Shown: in pieces, positions 1 to 8,792 of the stretch
Position numbering within the stretch: position 1 is the first letter of the stretch
Layout: every line of letters starts with the position of its first letter
NCBI GenBank assembly: GCA_964550025.1
Contig: CAZJYI010000115.1
Coordinates: 1-38,753, forward strand
Source: CAZJYI01 sp964550025
Lineage (GTDB): Bacteria > Verrucomicrobiota > Kiritimatiellia > UBA8416 > CAYOBW01
DNA length: 38,753 nucleotides
Direction: 5' to 3'
The notes under the pieces: generated by a model
What the model was told of the DNA's origin: nothing
Database searches by the model: none
What the model saw: only the letters and a program-made list of their open reading frames with translations
Made by a program: the position numbers and the translations under genes

Positions 1-45
1 ATTTGAAATTTGAAATTTGAGATTTGAGATTTGAAATCTTCGATC
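1..45. repeat. Simple TTTGAAAT/TTTGAGAT tandem repeat
   Basis: Short units of TTTGAAAT and TTTGAGAT are iterated at the window edge, just past the stop codon of the leftward giant anti-sigma/vWA gene. A related ATCTGAG repeat lies inside that gene near 383-414. The left boundary is cut by the window. No coding content is seen. Confidence 0.7.
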
Positions 46-57
46 TGCAATTCCCCC

Positions 58-3000
58 TCACTCTCCCCTCCCCATACTCCCCGCCCCGGACACCAGTCGG
101 AGCAGTTCCTGTACGCGGTCGTCGAGGCCGAGGTCCAGGGCGGCGGGGCGCAGCACGTCCGCCACGTGGACATAGTCGCTCCCCGCGGCAAACGGGCTGC
201 CGCGCAGAATCTCGGCGAACTCCGCAACACAGGCCGCGAGTCGGAAACGCACGTCTGCCTTGTCGAAACTACGAACCAGGTCCGAAGCGCGGATCGGCTG
301 CTCAATCTCCTCGACCTCCCCTGTGTCCACCCGGCGATAGCGTACGCGCACCACCCCCAAATCCTGAAATCTGAGACCTCCACTCTGAGATCTGAGATCT
401 GAGATCTGAGATTTCGCGGCGGCGAGCTCCATCTCGTACAACGCCGTCACCGACTGCCCCGAGCCGACCTCTCCCGCATCCACCGTGTCATCGCGGAACT
501 GCTCGTCCCTTAATTGCCGGTTCTCGTATCCCAATTGCCGGTACCGCTTCACCCGCTGCGGCCGGAACTCGATCTGGATCTTCACGTCCGTCGCGATCGT
601 GTTCAGCGTGGCCGAAAGATCGTCAACAAAGACGCGCCGAGCCTCGGCCTCCGAATCGATAAACGTGTAGTTCCCATCGCCCTTGTTGGCCAGGGACTCC
701 AGCATCTCGTCGTCATAGGTCCCCATCCCGAACCCGAAGACCGAGCAGGTAATGCCCTGCTTCCGGTAGGCTTCGACCTTCTTGAGAATGTCTTCCGCCG
801 CAACGGCGCCCAGGTTGGCCACGCCGTCGGAAAGCAGCAGTACGCGGTTTTCGCCGCCCGGAACGAAGTGCTGCGCCGCAATGGCATAGGCGCGCGCCAT
901 GCCTTCCTCCAGGTTGGTCGAGCCGCCGCACTGCATCCCGTCGATGGCTGCCAGGATCTTCTTCTTGTCCGAAGCCGCGGTCGGCTCGATCACCAGCCGC
1001 GCATGTGAGTCGTATTGGACGATCGCGATGCGGTCCTTCGGCCCCAGTTTCCCGACCAGCAGACGCAGCGACTTGCGGACGAGACCCAGCCTGTCCGCCT
1101 GGTCCATCGATCCCGACGTATCGATCAGGAAGGTCAGCATGGCCGGACGCTGCTCTTCGCGCCCCAGCCGGCGCCCCTTCACGCCGACCTTCAGCATGTG
1201 CAGGCCGCGTCCGAACTTCGACGGCGCCGCCTCGACGAAGACGCGGAACGTCTCGTGCTCCGGCGCCTTGTAGCCGTAGTCGAAGAAGTTGACGAACTCC
1301 TCCGTGCGCACCGCTTCGGCCGGCGGCAGCAGCCCGCGCGACATGTAGTTGCGCGCCAGCGTGTACGACGCCGTGTCCACGTCGATCGAGAAGGTCGAGA
1401 ACGGATTCTGCGCCGTGTCGCGGAAGGGATTGACACCATAGGCCTTGAAACGGAACCCCTTGTCTTCCTCGGGCTCTTCCTCGGGCTCGGGCTCCTCGGT
1501 GAGGTTGAACCCCCCCAGAGTGTTTTCGAACTGCTCGAGACCGTTTGCCGTGTTGGCGACGATCAGCTTGCCGACTTTCGGGTCGTACTGGATCGACGAT
1601 CCTCGCGGCCACTGGACGCCCATGGTCTTGAAGTACGCCTTCCAGTCGGAACGATCACGGCTGAGATCGGTGCTGCCGATGGTGATGAAGTCGCCGCTCT
1701 GGTCGGTCGGCTCCTTCGCGGCGAGTTCCGCGGCGATGGTGCCCATGCGTTCCACGACTCCCGGTACCACGTCGTAGGTCTTGGTGACGATAGGGGATTC
1801 GGGCGTATCAAGCGGCATAACCCGAATCTTCCCGTCCTCGCCGATCGTGTGCTTCAGCCCCGCGACCGAGGTCGTGATCTTGAGCGCTTCATCGAGGGTG
1901 ACATACCTGGCGTGGAACGTGATGTTCGGCACCTCGCCCCCTCCGGCGGCTGCGGCGTCATCAGCGGGATCCTCCGCGAAATGGTCGACGCCGGTACTGT
2001 CGGGCCGGGCCGCGGCGATGCGCTTGTCCACCTCGATCGCGATGCCCTTGCCCTCCGCGTCGCCATCGCCGTCCATCTCCTGGCTCGCCTCGCTGAGGAA
2101 CTCCATCACGTCATTGATATTGGCCTGGCGGAAATCGATCTCGGGAATCTTGATCTCCTTCAGCTTCCTGCGGACGCGGTCGCGCTCGGTTTCCTTCTCC
2201 TCGCGCTCCGCCTTCTGCCACTTGTGCTCGGCCTGGTCAATGGCGTCGAGGTGGAAACGTAGGGCTTTGTGTCGATCACGCATCCGCTGCGTGCCTACTT
2301 CGGTCGCCACTTCCAGCTTGTCTTCGGTGTCGGTGATCTTCTCGCGGAGATTACGCCGTGAGGGGTGGCCCTCCGGCAGGTCGGCCGCAAGCCTGCTATC
2401 CTCCTGCTTGAGTCGGGCCAATTGGACGCGATACTCAGACCAGTTCTCCTCGTGCTCGGGCATCTGGTCGACGAGCTGGTCTTTCACTGAGACGCCACCT
2501 TCTTTGCCCCCATCACGGATTGTCCCGGCTCCACGGCCGTTCTTTCCGTCCAAACGTTCCACGTCGGCGGCAACGGCCGCGTTGGGGTCCTTCAGGAAGG
2601 GATACTGGTTCTCCAGGAGCATCAACTCTGTCGAGAGCTGGTCCTTGCGTTTCGCCAGGGCGCCCAGGTAGGCGCTTTCCATCGACGCCCGCGCCTCCAT
2701 CCTGCTGACGTCGTGCAGGCGCCTGTACTCGCTGAGTTCCTCGTCGGCCTTGAGTTCCCCTTCGCGGCTGTCGGCGATTGCCCCGCGACCGGTTTCGTTC
2801 CAGCCCCTCCGTACCTGGCTCAGCATCTCGCGGCGGGAGGCCTCGAGTTCCTTGACGCCCTTTTCGTACCGTGCCAGGGCGTCGGCCTTGAGTGCTCGCT
2901 CCGCCTCGACGTTGGCCTCGTCGAAGTCACTCTCGTACCACCGGGCCACGGACTTCTTGCCCTTGGCCGCGGGTTCCTTGTCCAACCGCGATCTCAGGGC

Positions 3001-5697
3001 GGCGGCCTGCTGCTGGAACTGGCCGGCCTTTTCCCTGTCCCCGCGCTTCTCAAGCTCCGCGCCCCACCGCTCGAGACTCGTGACGTATCCGTGGTCGATC
3101 CGCTTGCGCTCTTCGGCGGTTTCGGGGCGATTGCCCACGTACTTCTCCGCCTCTTCGTACATGCGGATGGCGAACAGGTCGTCCCCCTCCTTGAGGGCCT
3201 TTTCCGCGTCCGCCAGCGACTGCAGCCCGTGCTCCTCTTCGGCCCTCCGCCGGAGCATTTCCTGCCCCGCGACTTCTTCGACGAGCGGGTCCACGGTGTT
3301 CGGGACTGCGTCTTTGCCGCTCGTGGTACGTGCGTTGACTCTGCTTCCCGACGCCTCGCGCCGGATCCCTTCCTGCCCCGCCGTATCTTCACGGGCGAAC
3401 AGCCTGCCGGTGAGAGGAACGGACTCGATCTTCGGCGGCTTGGCGTCCTTGGGGAGCGCATCGACATTGTACCCGGCGACATTCACGCTCGATATCTCGT
3501 TGGCCGGGGGCGGGGTGGGGACGAGCCGTTTGCCCGGCGTTGGGGCCCTGGAACTGTAGCTGGTCGTTTTCCAGTCCGCGTCCTTGTCTACAGCGTCGGT
3601 CTTCGCGGCAACGCCCGCCCATCCGCGTGCATCCGTGGTTTTCGGCGCGTTGCGGTTTGCGACCGGTCCTCCGCCTCCGCCGGCCCCGCCCCCTCCTTCG
3701 GACCGGGTGGGGTCTTTCGCTGCGTCAACAGCGAAGTCAGCGCGAGTCGAACCGTAGTTGCGCCACTGCGGCTGTGTTACGTCGGGAGCATCAGGGGCGT
3801 CCATGCTCACCCGTCCGCCCTCGACGACGCTTCCCGTTCCTTCTCCGCGCCCGCCTCCCCGCGCGCTTCCGTCGGCGCGCCCCTTGCCGTATTCGTATCG
3901 CCTCGCGCCGGGCGGCTCCAGGTTTGGGGTCTTGATGCTCTTCGGGGTACCCACAAAGGCCGGTTTCGGCAGCTTGACGCGCAGCTCCTCCATGCCGGGC
4001 GGCGGACCGGGTTCGGCAGGGGCAGGGGGCCGCTTTGGAGTCGCTGCCGGCGGTTTGGCCTCGCCGGCCGGAGTCGGGTCAACGCCGGAGTCTCTGACTC
4101 CGAGGCCGGTTTCAGTCCGGTGTGGGGCCGTCCCGAGCTCGGCGGAAATGACCCCAACGCGCTCTTCGACGCCGGGCACGATGGCATAGCTCCTCGTAAC
4201 CATCTCCCGCGCCTTCTCGCCCTCGGCCTCGATTGCCGGGCGCTTTTGCGCGACGGTCTCCTCGCTCAGTCGCAACGCCGGTGCTTCCGGTCGCGTTGCC
4301 GTTGTTGGTTTCGGCTTGGGACTCGGGGTGCCTGCCGGGGGCGGTGCCTTGCGGTAGGCGAGTGCCGTTGTTCCGTCGTCCGCGCCGGCCGAAAACCACT
4401 GGAGCTCGGACGAATCCGCCGGGCCCGCCTGGGTCTTGGGCTTGGCAACCTGCATTCCCCTCAGAGTGAAACGGTCTTTGGCGTCGCTGTCCGGCGAGCG
4501 GGGGGTGAGCGCGACGCTGTCGCCGGCGCTCCTCCGGACTTCGGACTTGCCGGCCGGGCCGGTCCGGATCCTGTATTTCGGATTCACAACGGTCTGCCCG
4601 TTGACCGTGAAGTACTTGTCTCTGTCGACGTCCAGCGAGTAGGGGACCACGACTGTTGTGCTGTCCGCGAACGGATCATCCGACTCCGCGTCGTCCGCCG
4701 GCATCTCGACCACAATACCGAGCGTGTCCGCGAACGGGTCGTCAAGGACCGCGCCTTGCGCGACGACTCCGTTGCCGTCCGTGTCGTGCAGCGCCTCCGT
4801 GCGCCCGGAGACCTTGTTCCTGACACTGTAGAGTCCTTTCGTGACTATTGGGCTCTTGATGCTACTGACAGTATCGAACTCCACCGCCACCGGTTCCGCG
4901 ACTTCCACGGGGGGCGGCGGGGGTGGCGCCTCGGGTGCCGGTGCCGTGGCCGGTTCGGCTTCCGTATCCGTCGATCCGTCGTAGTGCCACACACCGGTCG
5001 TCCGTTCGGTGTCCGCCCACCGGCCGTTGCCGCTCCTGGCGGCGCCGGAAAGGTCCTCGATGGCTCCCCCCTTGGCCCCTGGCCTGGAGAAGCGGGCCGT
5101 CGTGATCTCCGGTCCGTGCGGTGACGGTTCCGCATCAGCGAAATCGACCAGATCGCCGTCGTGCCGGTCGCGGCTGAGATCGAGCCCCAGCATGCGGTTT
5201 TCGGACTTCAGGCACTCCCGGGCCGCGCGGCGGCTCACGGAAAGCGAGGGCATGAAGGCGAACAGCGCCCCGAAGAAGCCGATCAGCATCACCGCGGCCG
5301 CCGCGGCCGTCACGGCCGGGTGCCTGCGCATGATCCACCACTCCCGCTTCTCACTCCCCAGCCTGTTCCCATCCCGCACCGATGACTGATCACTGCTCAC
5401 TGATAACTGATCACTGCTCACTGATGACTGATCACTGATAACGGATGACTGCTCACTCGAAATCCCCGCCATTGCAATCCGCCGGCGGTAATCGGCGCCG
5501 AGATGCAGGGGGACGTCCGCGGGGGCGGCCGCAAGGGCGTCACGCAGCAGATCGAGGGTCGGTTCGATATTCTGCGCGGCCGCCCTGCAGCCCTCACACT
5601 CATCCATGTGTCTCCTGATTTCGGCCGCTTCGGCTTCGGGGAGGTCCCCGAGTGCGCAGGCCGTGAGCCGGTCTTGTATCTGTTCGCACGTCTTCAT
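58..5697 (-). CDS. Giant transmembrane anti-sigma factor fused to secretin-type N domain and YfbK-type vWA module
   Basis: 1879 residues. Residues 1-45 form an anti-sigma zinc finger of zf-HC2 type (C4, then H30-x3-C34-x2-C37). One membrane segment follows at about 127-149, so the rest should face the periplasm. Residues 150-800 are Pro/Glu/Gly-rich and low in complexity. Charged coiled-coil-like sequence runs from about 820 to 1175. About 1177-1400 resembles the STN/N0 domain of secretins ('FRQANINDVMEFLSEAS', then 'YVTLDEALKITTSVAG'). About 1422-1875 matches the YfbK layout (vWF N-terminal domain, vWA, DUF3520-like tail), with MIDAS residues D1526, S1528 and S1530 in DTSGSM. The segment 'VVPGVVERMGTIAAELA' has an older-looking partial duplicate near residue 505. 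The ATG overlaps the stop of the sigma gene by 4 bases, so translation is probably coupled. The likely role is to bind the adjacent ECF sigma factor and release it on an envelope signal; the fusion and signal are inferred. Two repeat insertions lie in frame. Confidence 0.85.
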   Translation of the reverse strand: MKTCEQIQDRLTACALGDLPEAEAAEIRRHMDECEGCRAAAQNIEPTLDLLRDALAAAPADVPLHLGADYRRRIAMAGISSEQSSVISDQSSVSSDQLSVSSDQSSVRDGNRLGSEKREWWIMRRHPAVTAAAAAVMLIGFFGALFAFMPSLSVSRRAARECLKSENRMLGLDLSRDRHDGDLVDFADAEPSPHGPEITTARFSRPGAKGGAIEDLSGAARSGNGRWADTERTTGVWHYDGSTDTEAEPATAPAPEAPPPPPPVEVAEPVAVEFDTVSSIKSPIVTKGLYSVRNKVSGRTEALHDTDGNGVVAQGAVLDDPFADTLGIVVEMPADDAESDDPFADSTTVVVPYSLDVDRDKYFTVNGQTVVNPKYRIRTGPAGKSEVRRSAGDSVALTPRSPDSDAKDRFTLRGMQVAKPKTQAGPADSSELQWFSAGADDGTTALAYRKAPPPAGTPSPKPKPTTATRPEAPALRLSEETVAQKRPAIEAEGEKAREMVTRSYAIVPGVEERVGVISAELGTAPHRTETGLGVRDSGVDPTPAGEAKPPAATPKRPPAPAEPGPPPGMEELRVKLPKPAFVGTPKSIKTPNLEPPGARRYEYGKGRADGSARGGGRGEGTGSVVEGGRVSMDAPDAPDVTQPQWRNYGSTRADFAVDAAKDPTRSEGGGGAGGGGGPVANRNAPKTTDARGWAGVAAKTDAVDKDADWKTTSYSSRAPTPGKRLVPTPPPANEISSVNVAGYNVDALPKDAKPPKIESVPLTGRLFAREDTAGQEGIRREASGSRVNARTTSGKDAVPNTVDPLVEEVAGQEMLRRRAEEEHGLQSLADAEKALKEGDDLFAIRMYEEAEKYVGNRPETAEERKRIDHGYVTSLERWGAELEKRGDREKAGQFQQQAAALRSRLDKEPAAKGKKSVARWYESDFDEANVEAERALKADALARYEKGVKELEASRREMLSQVRRGWNETGRGAIADSREGELKADEELSEYRRLHDVSRMEARASMESAYLGALAKRKDQLSTELMLLENQYPFLKDPNAAVAADVERLDGKNGRGAGTIRDGGKEGGVSVKDQLVDQMPEHEENWSEYRVQLARLKQEDSRLAADLPEGHPSRRNLREKITDTEDKLEVATEVGTQRMRDRHKALRFHLDAIDQAEHKWQKAEREEKETERDRVRRKLKEIKIPEIDFRQANINDVMEFLSEASQEMDGDGDAEGKGIAIEVDKRIAAARPDSTGVDHFAEDPADDAAAAGGGEVPNITFHARYVTLDEALKITTSVAGLKHTIGEDGKIRVMPLDTPESPIVTKTYDVVPGVVERMGTIAAELAAKEPTDQSGDFITIGSTDLSRDRSDWKAYFKTMGVQWPRGSSIQYDPKVGKLIVANTANGLEQFENTLGGFNLTEEPEPEEEPEEDKGFRFKAYGVNPFRDTAQNPFSTFSIDVDTASYTLARNYMSRGLLPPAEAVRTEEFVNFFDYGYKAPEHETFRVFVEAAPSKFGRGLHMLKVGVKGRRLGREEQRPAMLTFLIDTSGSMDQADRLGLVRKSLRLLVGKLGPKDRIAIVQYDSHARLVIEPTAASDKKKILAAIDGMQCGGSTNLEEGMARAYAIAAQHFVPGGENRVLLLSDGVANLGAVAAEDILKKVEAYRKQGITCSVFGFGMGTYDDEMLESLANKGDGNYTFIDSEAEARRVFVDDLSATLNTIATDVKIQIEFRPQRVKRYRQLGYENRQLRDEQFRDDTVDAGEVGSGQSVTALYEMELAAAKSQISDLRSQSGGLRFQDLGVVRVRYRRVDTGEVEEIEQPIRASDLVRSFDKADVRFRLAACVAEFAEILRGSPFAAGSDYVHVADVLRPAALDLGLDDRVQELLRLVSGAGSMGRGE
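383..414. repeat. In-frame ATCTGAG tandem repeat inside giant vWA gene
   Basis: About four copies of the 7-base unit ATCTGAG, read on the minus strand as 'SQISDLRSQ', sit in the C-terminal DUF3520-like region of the vWA protein. A 7-base unit stays open here because the tract as a whole keeps the frame. The unit resembles the intergenic TTTGAGAT repeat at 1-45. Confidence 0.7.
5381..5459. repeat. In-frame 21-base 'SSVxSDQ' repeat inside anti-sigma gene
   Basis: Tandem 21-base units built on ACTGATCACTG encode the heptad variants SSVISDQ, SSVSSDQ, LSVSSDQ and SSVRDG on the minus strand, at about residues 81-110. The tract separates the zinc finger from the membrane segment. Each unit is itself nearly palindromic (TGATCA core). 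Its composition differs from the flanking GC-rich coding sequence, which suggests insertion of repetitive DNA that happens to preserve the frame. Confidence 0.8.
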
Positions 5698-6242
5698 GCC
5701 GCAACACCTGCCAGTCTGCGGGAGAGTTTCTTAACGGCGTGATGGAGGATGTTCCCGACATTCCCCTCCGTCCGCCCCATGATTTCCGCTATCTCCTTGT
5801 AGGAGAGTCCCTGTTCAAGCCTGAGGAGCACAACCTGTTGCTCGCGCGGGTGCAGCTTCCTCAGCTCCGCCAGGACCAGTGCCCGGCGTTCCGCGTCGTC
5901 CAGCGGCCCGTGCGGATTGCGCGCAGGAGCGTGTTCCTGCTCCTCGGCGTGCTTCGAATGCAGAAGCTGGAGCCTGGCCTCACGCCGGACGTGATCGACG
6001 GCTTCGTTGTGGGTGACGCGGAACAGCCAGCCCTTCAGTTTGGGCGAGGCCACGAGGTCTCCGTCCCAGCGCGTGAACAGCTTGATGAACGCGTTCTGCA
6101 CCACGTCCTGAGCCGTTGCGCTGTTGTTGACAAGGCGCGCTGCATAGCGCAACAGGGCTGTCTCGTACTCCGTCACGATACTCTCCATGCGGACCGCTCG
6201 TTCCCGTTCGGAAACCTGGTCCCCTGTTCTCACATCATCCAT
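5694..6242 (-). CDS. RNA polymerase ECF-family sigma factor
   Basis: 182 residues, usual for an extracytoplasmic-function sigma factor. Region 2 is visible as 'AQDVVQNAFIKLFTRWDG' followed by 'LKGWLFRVTHNEAVDHVRR'. Region 4 is visible as 'LHPREQQVVLLRLEQGLSYKEIAEIMG' in two parts, with the helix-turn-helix ending in 'GNVGNILHHAVKKL'. The ATG at 6242 is preferred because GAGGG stands six bases upstream; an in-frame GTG at 6263 would add seven residues. The stop overlaps the start of the giant anti-sigma gene (ATGA), the standard arrangement for a sigma factor and its antagonist. The sigma factor probably controls its own transcription, but no bipartite promoter was recognised in the repeat-rich upstream spacer. 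Target genes are unknown. Confidence 0.92.
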   Translation of the reverse strand: MDDVRTGDQVSERERAVRMESIVTEYETALLRYAARLVNNSATAQDVVQNAFIKLFTRWDGDLVASPKLKGWLFRVTHNEAVDHVRREARLQLLHSKHAEEQEHAPARNPHGPLDDAERRALVLAELRKLHPREQQVVLLRLEQGLSYKEIAEIMGRTEGNVGNILHHAVKKLSRRLAGVAA

Positions 6243-6342
6243 GTACGACCCTCGATCTTGCACGATCCACCCCTGAAACGCTCGTGACGGCGTTCATCTT
6301 CAGGTTTTCACAAAAAAGAGAGGGGAAAAAGGACTATTTTTT

Positions 6343-6375
6343 GGACCATGGACGATGGACCATGGACTATGGACT
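6343..6375. repeat. GGACCATGGACTATGG-type simple repeat
   Basis: Iterated GGAC(C/G/T)ATGG units lie about 100 bases upstream of the sigma-factor start. They are partly self-complementary through CCATGG. This begins a spacer of about 520 bases without a gene (6243-6762). The rest of that spacer holds ordinary-looking sequence to about 6480 and then the palindromic GGGCTGAAAGCCC element. Confidence 0.6.
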
Positions 6376-6483
6376 GGGGAGGGGGGAACAGAAGGGAGCA
6401 AAGATCGCAAAGGGTAGGGCATGGGGAGACTGCGTTGTGGGGGACGAGGGCGAACTGTCCGGCGGAGGTTATGCGGGAGGGAT

Positions 6484-6705
6484 TGTGTCGGGCCTTCAGC
6501 CCTCGATGGTCTTTGCCATGTGCGTTTCCAGGGCTTCGCCCTTCGCTGGCATGTATCGGGCTTTCAGCCCTGGGGAGGGAGTGGGGAGGACGGCCGGATC
6601 GATAGGGGGCAAGGGCCAACGGCCCGGCAGATGCCAGCCCGGCCCGCGAGGGCTGGGGGAACACGTGTGGGAAGAAGTACCCAAGGGCTGAAAGCCCGAC
6701 ACAGG
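6484..6705. repeat. Compound palindromic element, GGGCTGAAAGCCC family, copy 1
   Basis: Four hairpin-forming modules are arranged as an overall inverted repeat. Module A (6484-6504, TGTGTCGGGCCTTCAGCCC) and module B (about 6528-6572) are mirrored by B' (6613-6658, starting GGGCCAACGGCCC) and A' (6685-6705, GGGCTGAAAGCCCGACACAG). Each module contains its own small hairpin: GGGCT-GAA-AGCCC, GGGCC-AAC-GGCCC, or CCAGCCC paired with GGGCTGG. Relatives occur at 10565-10820 and 30128-30254. The element ends 57 bases before msrA. Confidence 0.85.
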
Positions 6706-6762
6706 ACTTTCCCCCTGCCGGTTCTGTGTGCGATACTGCCTGGAAACGAGGATGGTCTGACT

Positions 6763-7395
6763 ATGAAGAGACAATGGGTGTATGCGGTTGTTTGCGCGCT
6801 GGCGTTTGCCGTGGGCTGCAACGGGAGAGAGAAGATGGCGGAATCGGTGGAGAAGACGGACAAGGGTGAGGCCAAATCCGAATCGCAACATGTCGAGGTC
6901 GCCACGCTCGGGGCAGGCTGTTTCTGGTGCACGGAAGCCGTGTTTGCGCGGTTGCCCGGGGTGGTGACCGTCAAGCCCGGCTATGCCGGAGGCAGCGTTG
7001 TCAACCCCACTTACAAGCAGATCTGCAAAGGTGACACGGGACACGCGGAGGTCGCACAGATCACGTTCGATTCGGCGAAACTGACCTTTTCCGAGCTGCT
7101 CGAGACCTTCTGGAAAATGCACGACCCGACCACCCTCAACCGCCAGGGCGCGGATGTGGGTACGCAGTATCGCTCGATCATCTTCTATCACTCCGGCGAG
7201 CAGAAGGCGGCGGCGGAGGCGTCAAAGAAGAAAGCGGCGGCCAAGTTCGAGGACCCGATCGTCACCGAGATCAGCGAAGCCCCCACGTTCTACCCGGCCG
7301 AGGACTACCACCACAACTACTACAACCTGAATAAGAACCAGCCCTATTGCCGCAACGTGATCGCGCCGAAGTTGAAGAAGGCGGGGGTGGAGTAG
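6763..7395 (+). CDS. msrA: Peptide-methionine (S)-S-oxide reductase, exported lipoprotein form
   Basis: 210 residues. The core 'GAGCFWCTEAVFARLPGV' carries the MsrA catalytic GCFW motif with nucleophile C53. Further hallmarks are 'GYAGG', 'GDTGHAEVAQI', 'HDPTTLNRQGADVGTQYRS' and 'YHHNYY'. MsrA reduces the S-epimer of methionine sulfoxide in damaged proteins. The ATG at 6763 opens a lipoprotein-like leader (KRQ, hydrophobic stretch, 'AFAVGC') with candidate lipidated C19, followed by a short charged linker to about residue 43. The enzyme would then act at the envelope rather than in the cytosol, where many MsrA proteins reside. The lipobox is imperfect (Ala at -3), so the anchoring is probable, not certain. 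A longer in-frame opening reaches back into the repeat element and is not credible. Confidence 0.95.
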   Translation: MKRQWVYAVVCALAFAVGCNGREKMAESVEKTDKGEAKSESQHVEVATLGAGCFWCTEAVFARLPGVVTVKPGYAGGSVVNPTYKQICKGDTGHAEVAQITFDSAKLTFSELLETFWKMHDPTTLNRQGADVGTQYRSIIFYHSGEQKAAAEASKKKAAAKFEDPIVTEISEAPTFYPAEDYHHNYYNLNKNQPYCRNVIAPKLKKAGVE

Positions 7396-7414
7396 GCAGG
7401 GACGGGGAAACCGC

Positions 7415-7517
7415 AGAATATCGAATGCCGAATGAGGAATGTTGAAGTAGAGAGGGGGTCACGAGACAGGCGGCCCACTTCAACATTCAGTATTCAGCGT
7501 TCAGTATTCGACATTTC
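7415..7517. repeat. Imperfect palindrome, ATTCAGTATTCGACATT family, copy 1
   Basis: Arms of the type GAATATCGAATGCCGAATG and CATTCAGTATTCAGCGTTC flank a centre containing GAAGTAGAGAGGG and CACTTC. It fills the spacer between the convergent msrA and cysM genes, so it could fold in both transcripts. A second copy stands on the other side of cysM. Confidence 0.75.
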
Positions 7518-7531
7518 CTTCTCCAACCTCT

Positions 7532-8449
7532 CTACGGCGGGCACAGCGCGCAGACGGAGCGGAAGACCTCGGTCGACAGGTAGCGGTCGCCGCGGTCGGG
7601 GCAGAGGACGGCGACCGTAGACCCTCTCGGCAGATCCCGGGCTGCTTCCATGGCCGCCCACATGGCCGCGCCGCTGCTGATCCCGCAGAAGATGCCCTCG
7701 ACCTCCGCCATTTCGCGCACCGTGTCGAAAGCGTCGTCGTCTGTACAGACGATCTTCCGGTCCAGCAGGTCCGGCTCATAGATCTGCGGCACGATAGACT
7801 CGGTCATGTTCTTCAGCCCCTGGATACGGTGGTTCGTGTTCGGTTCGACGCCGACCACCTTTGTCTTCGGGTGCTTGTCGAGAAAGAAGCGCGAGCAACC
7901 CATCAGGGTTCCGGTCGTCCCCATGCCGGCCACGAAGAGGTCCACTTCCCCGTTGGTGTCGCGCACGATCTCCGGCGCCGTGGTCTCGTAGTGGGAACGC
8001 CAGTTGTTGGGGTTGGAGAACTGGTTCGGCATGTAATACTCGTCGCCGTGTTTCTCCATGATGTGGTGTGCGCGTGTGATCGCGCCGTCGGTCTTGTCGC
8101 AGCCCGGGGTGAGCTCGATCTCGGCGCCCAGCGCCATCAGGACGGCGCGGCGTTCCTCGCTTACGCAGGCCGGCATCGTGAGCTTCACGCGGTAGCCGAG
8201 GGCGGCGCCGACCATGGCCATCCCGATGCCGGTGTTGCCCGAAGTGGGCTCGAGGATGGTCTTGTCGGGCGTCAGCTCGCCGGACTCGATCGCCTTCTGA
8301 ATCATGAAGTAGGCCGGTCGGTCCTTGACCGAGCCCGCCGGGTTGGCGCCTTCCAGCTTGGCCAGGATGCGGACCCCCGTCTTGTCCGCGTCCCACATGC
8401 GGCCGATTTCCACTAACGGCGTGTTGCCGATGGCATCAAGAACACTCAT
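7532..8449 (-). CDS. cysM: Cysteine synthase of the CysM/CysK family (O-acetylserine sulfhydrylase)
   Basis: 305 residues, the usual length. This pyridoxal-phosphate enzyme makes cysteine from O-acetylserine (or a related activated serine) and sulfide or thiosulfate. The PLP lysine is K42 in 'GSVKDRPAYFMI', and the substrate/phosphate loop is 'PTSGNTGIG' at residues 68-76. The C-terminal 'CPDRGDRYLSTEVF' is closer to CysM than to CysK, so I use that symbol, but substrate preference cannot be read from sequence. The ATG at 8449 is favoured by AGGGAGGGG just upstream and by the conserved opening 'LDAIGNTPLVEI'. A longer opening to 8659 runs into repeat DNA. The gene is flanked on both sides by copies of the same palindromic repeat. 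Confidence 0.93.
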   Translation of the reverse strand: MSVLDAIGNTPLVEIGRMWDADKTGVRILAKLEGANPAGSVKDRPAYFMIQKAIESGELTPDKTILEPTSGNTGIGMAMVGAALGYRVKLTMPACVSEERRAVLMALGAEIELTPGCDKTDGAITRAHHIMEKHGDEYYMPNQFSNPNNWRSHYETTAPEIVRDTNGEVDLFVAGMGTTGTLMGCSRFFLDKHPKTKVVGVEPNTNHRIQGLKNMTESIVPQIYEPDLLDRKIVCTDDDAFDTVREMAEVEGIFCGISSGAAMWAAMEAARDLPRGSTVAVLCPDRGDRYLSTEVFRSVCALCPP

Positions 8450-8574
8450 AGCCCCTCCCTGGTGTGCAGGCAAAACTGCGATTACGTGGAGAGGCTCGGC
8501 TTTTCCCGGGGGAGTGTCAAGCGTCAAGCCCGTCCCTATGTCTCCGTTCCACGGGTGTGCGTTGTTGGGGACGG

Positions 8575-8684
8575 GGAATGTCGAATATTGAATACGGAAT
8601 ACTGAATGTCGAAGTGAGAGGGGAAGGCACGCGCGGAGACAGGCCTCGCACTTCGACATTCAACATTGAGTGTTCATCATTCTG
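8575..8684. repeat. Imperfect palindrome, ATTCAGTATTCGACATT family, copy 2
   Basis: The left part reads GAATGTCGAATATTGAATAC and onward, and the right part reads CACTTCGACATTCAACATTG. The centre shares 'GAAG(T)-AGAG' and 'GAGACAGGC' features with copy 1 at 7415-7517. It lies in the 550-base gene-free spacer between cysM and queE, which otherwise holds the REP-like element at 8793-8935. Confidence 0.75.
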
Positions 8685-8792
8685 CGGTTTCCCCCTCCCC
8701 GCCACCAGCATCGCATCCATGTCCCTGCCTGGTCCCGGGCCGTACTGCAACCCGCTGATATTTCTGCCGACGCTTCCGGACACCGTCCCCAC

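Noticed and set aside
2713..5124. 803-codon open frame on the plus strand
   Set aside because: It is antisense to the giant anti-sigma/vWA gene, Arg/Gly/Pro-rich with no domain motif, as expected from the GC-rich third positions of the real gene.
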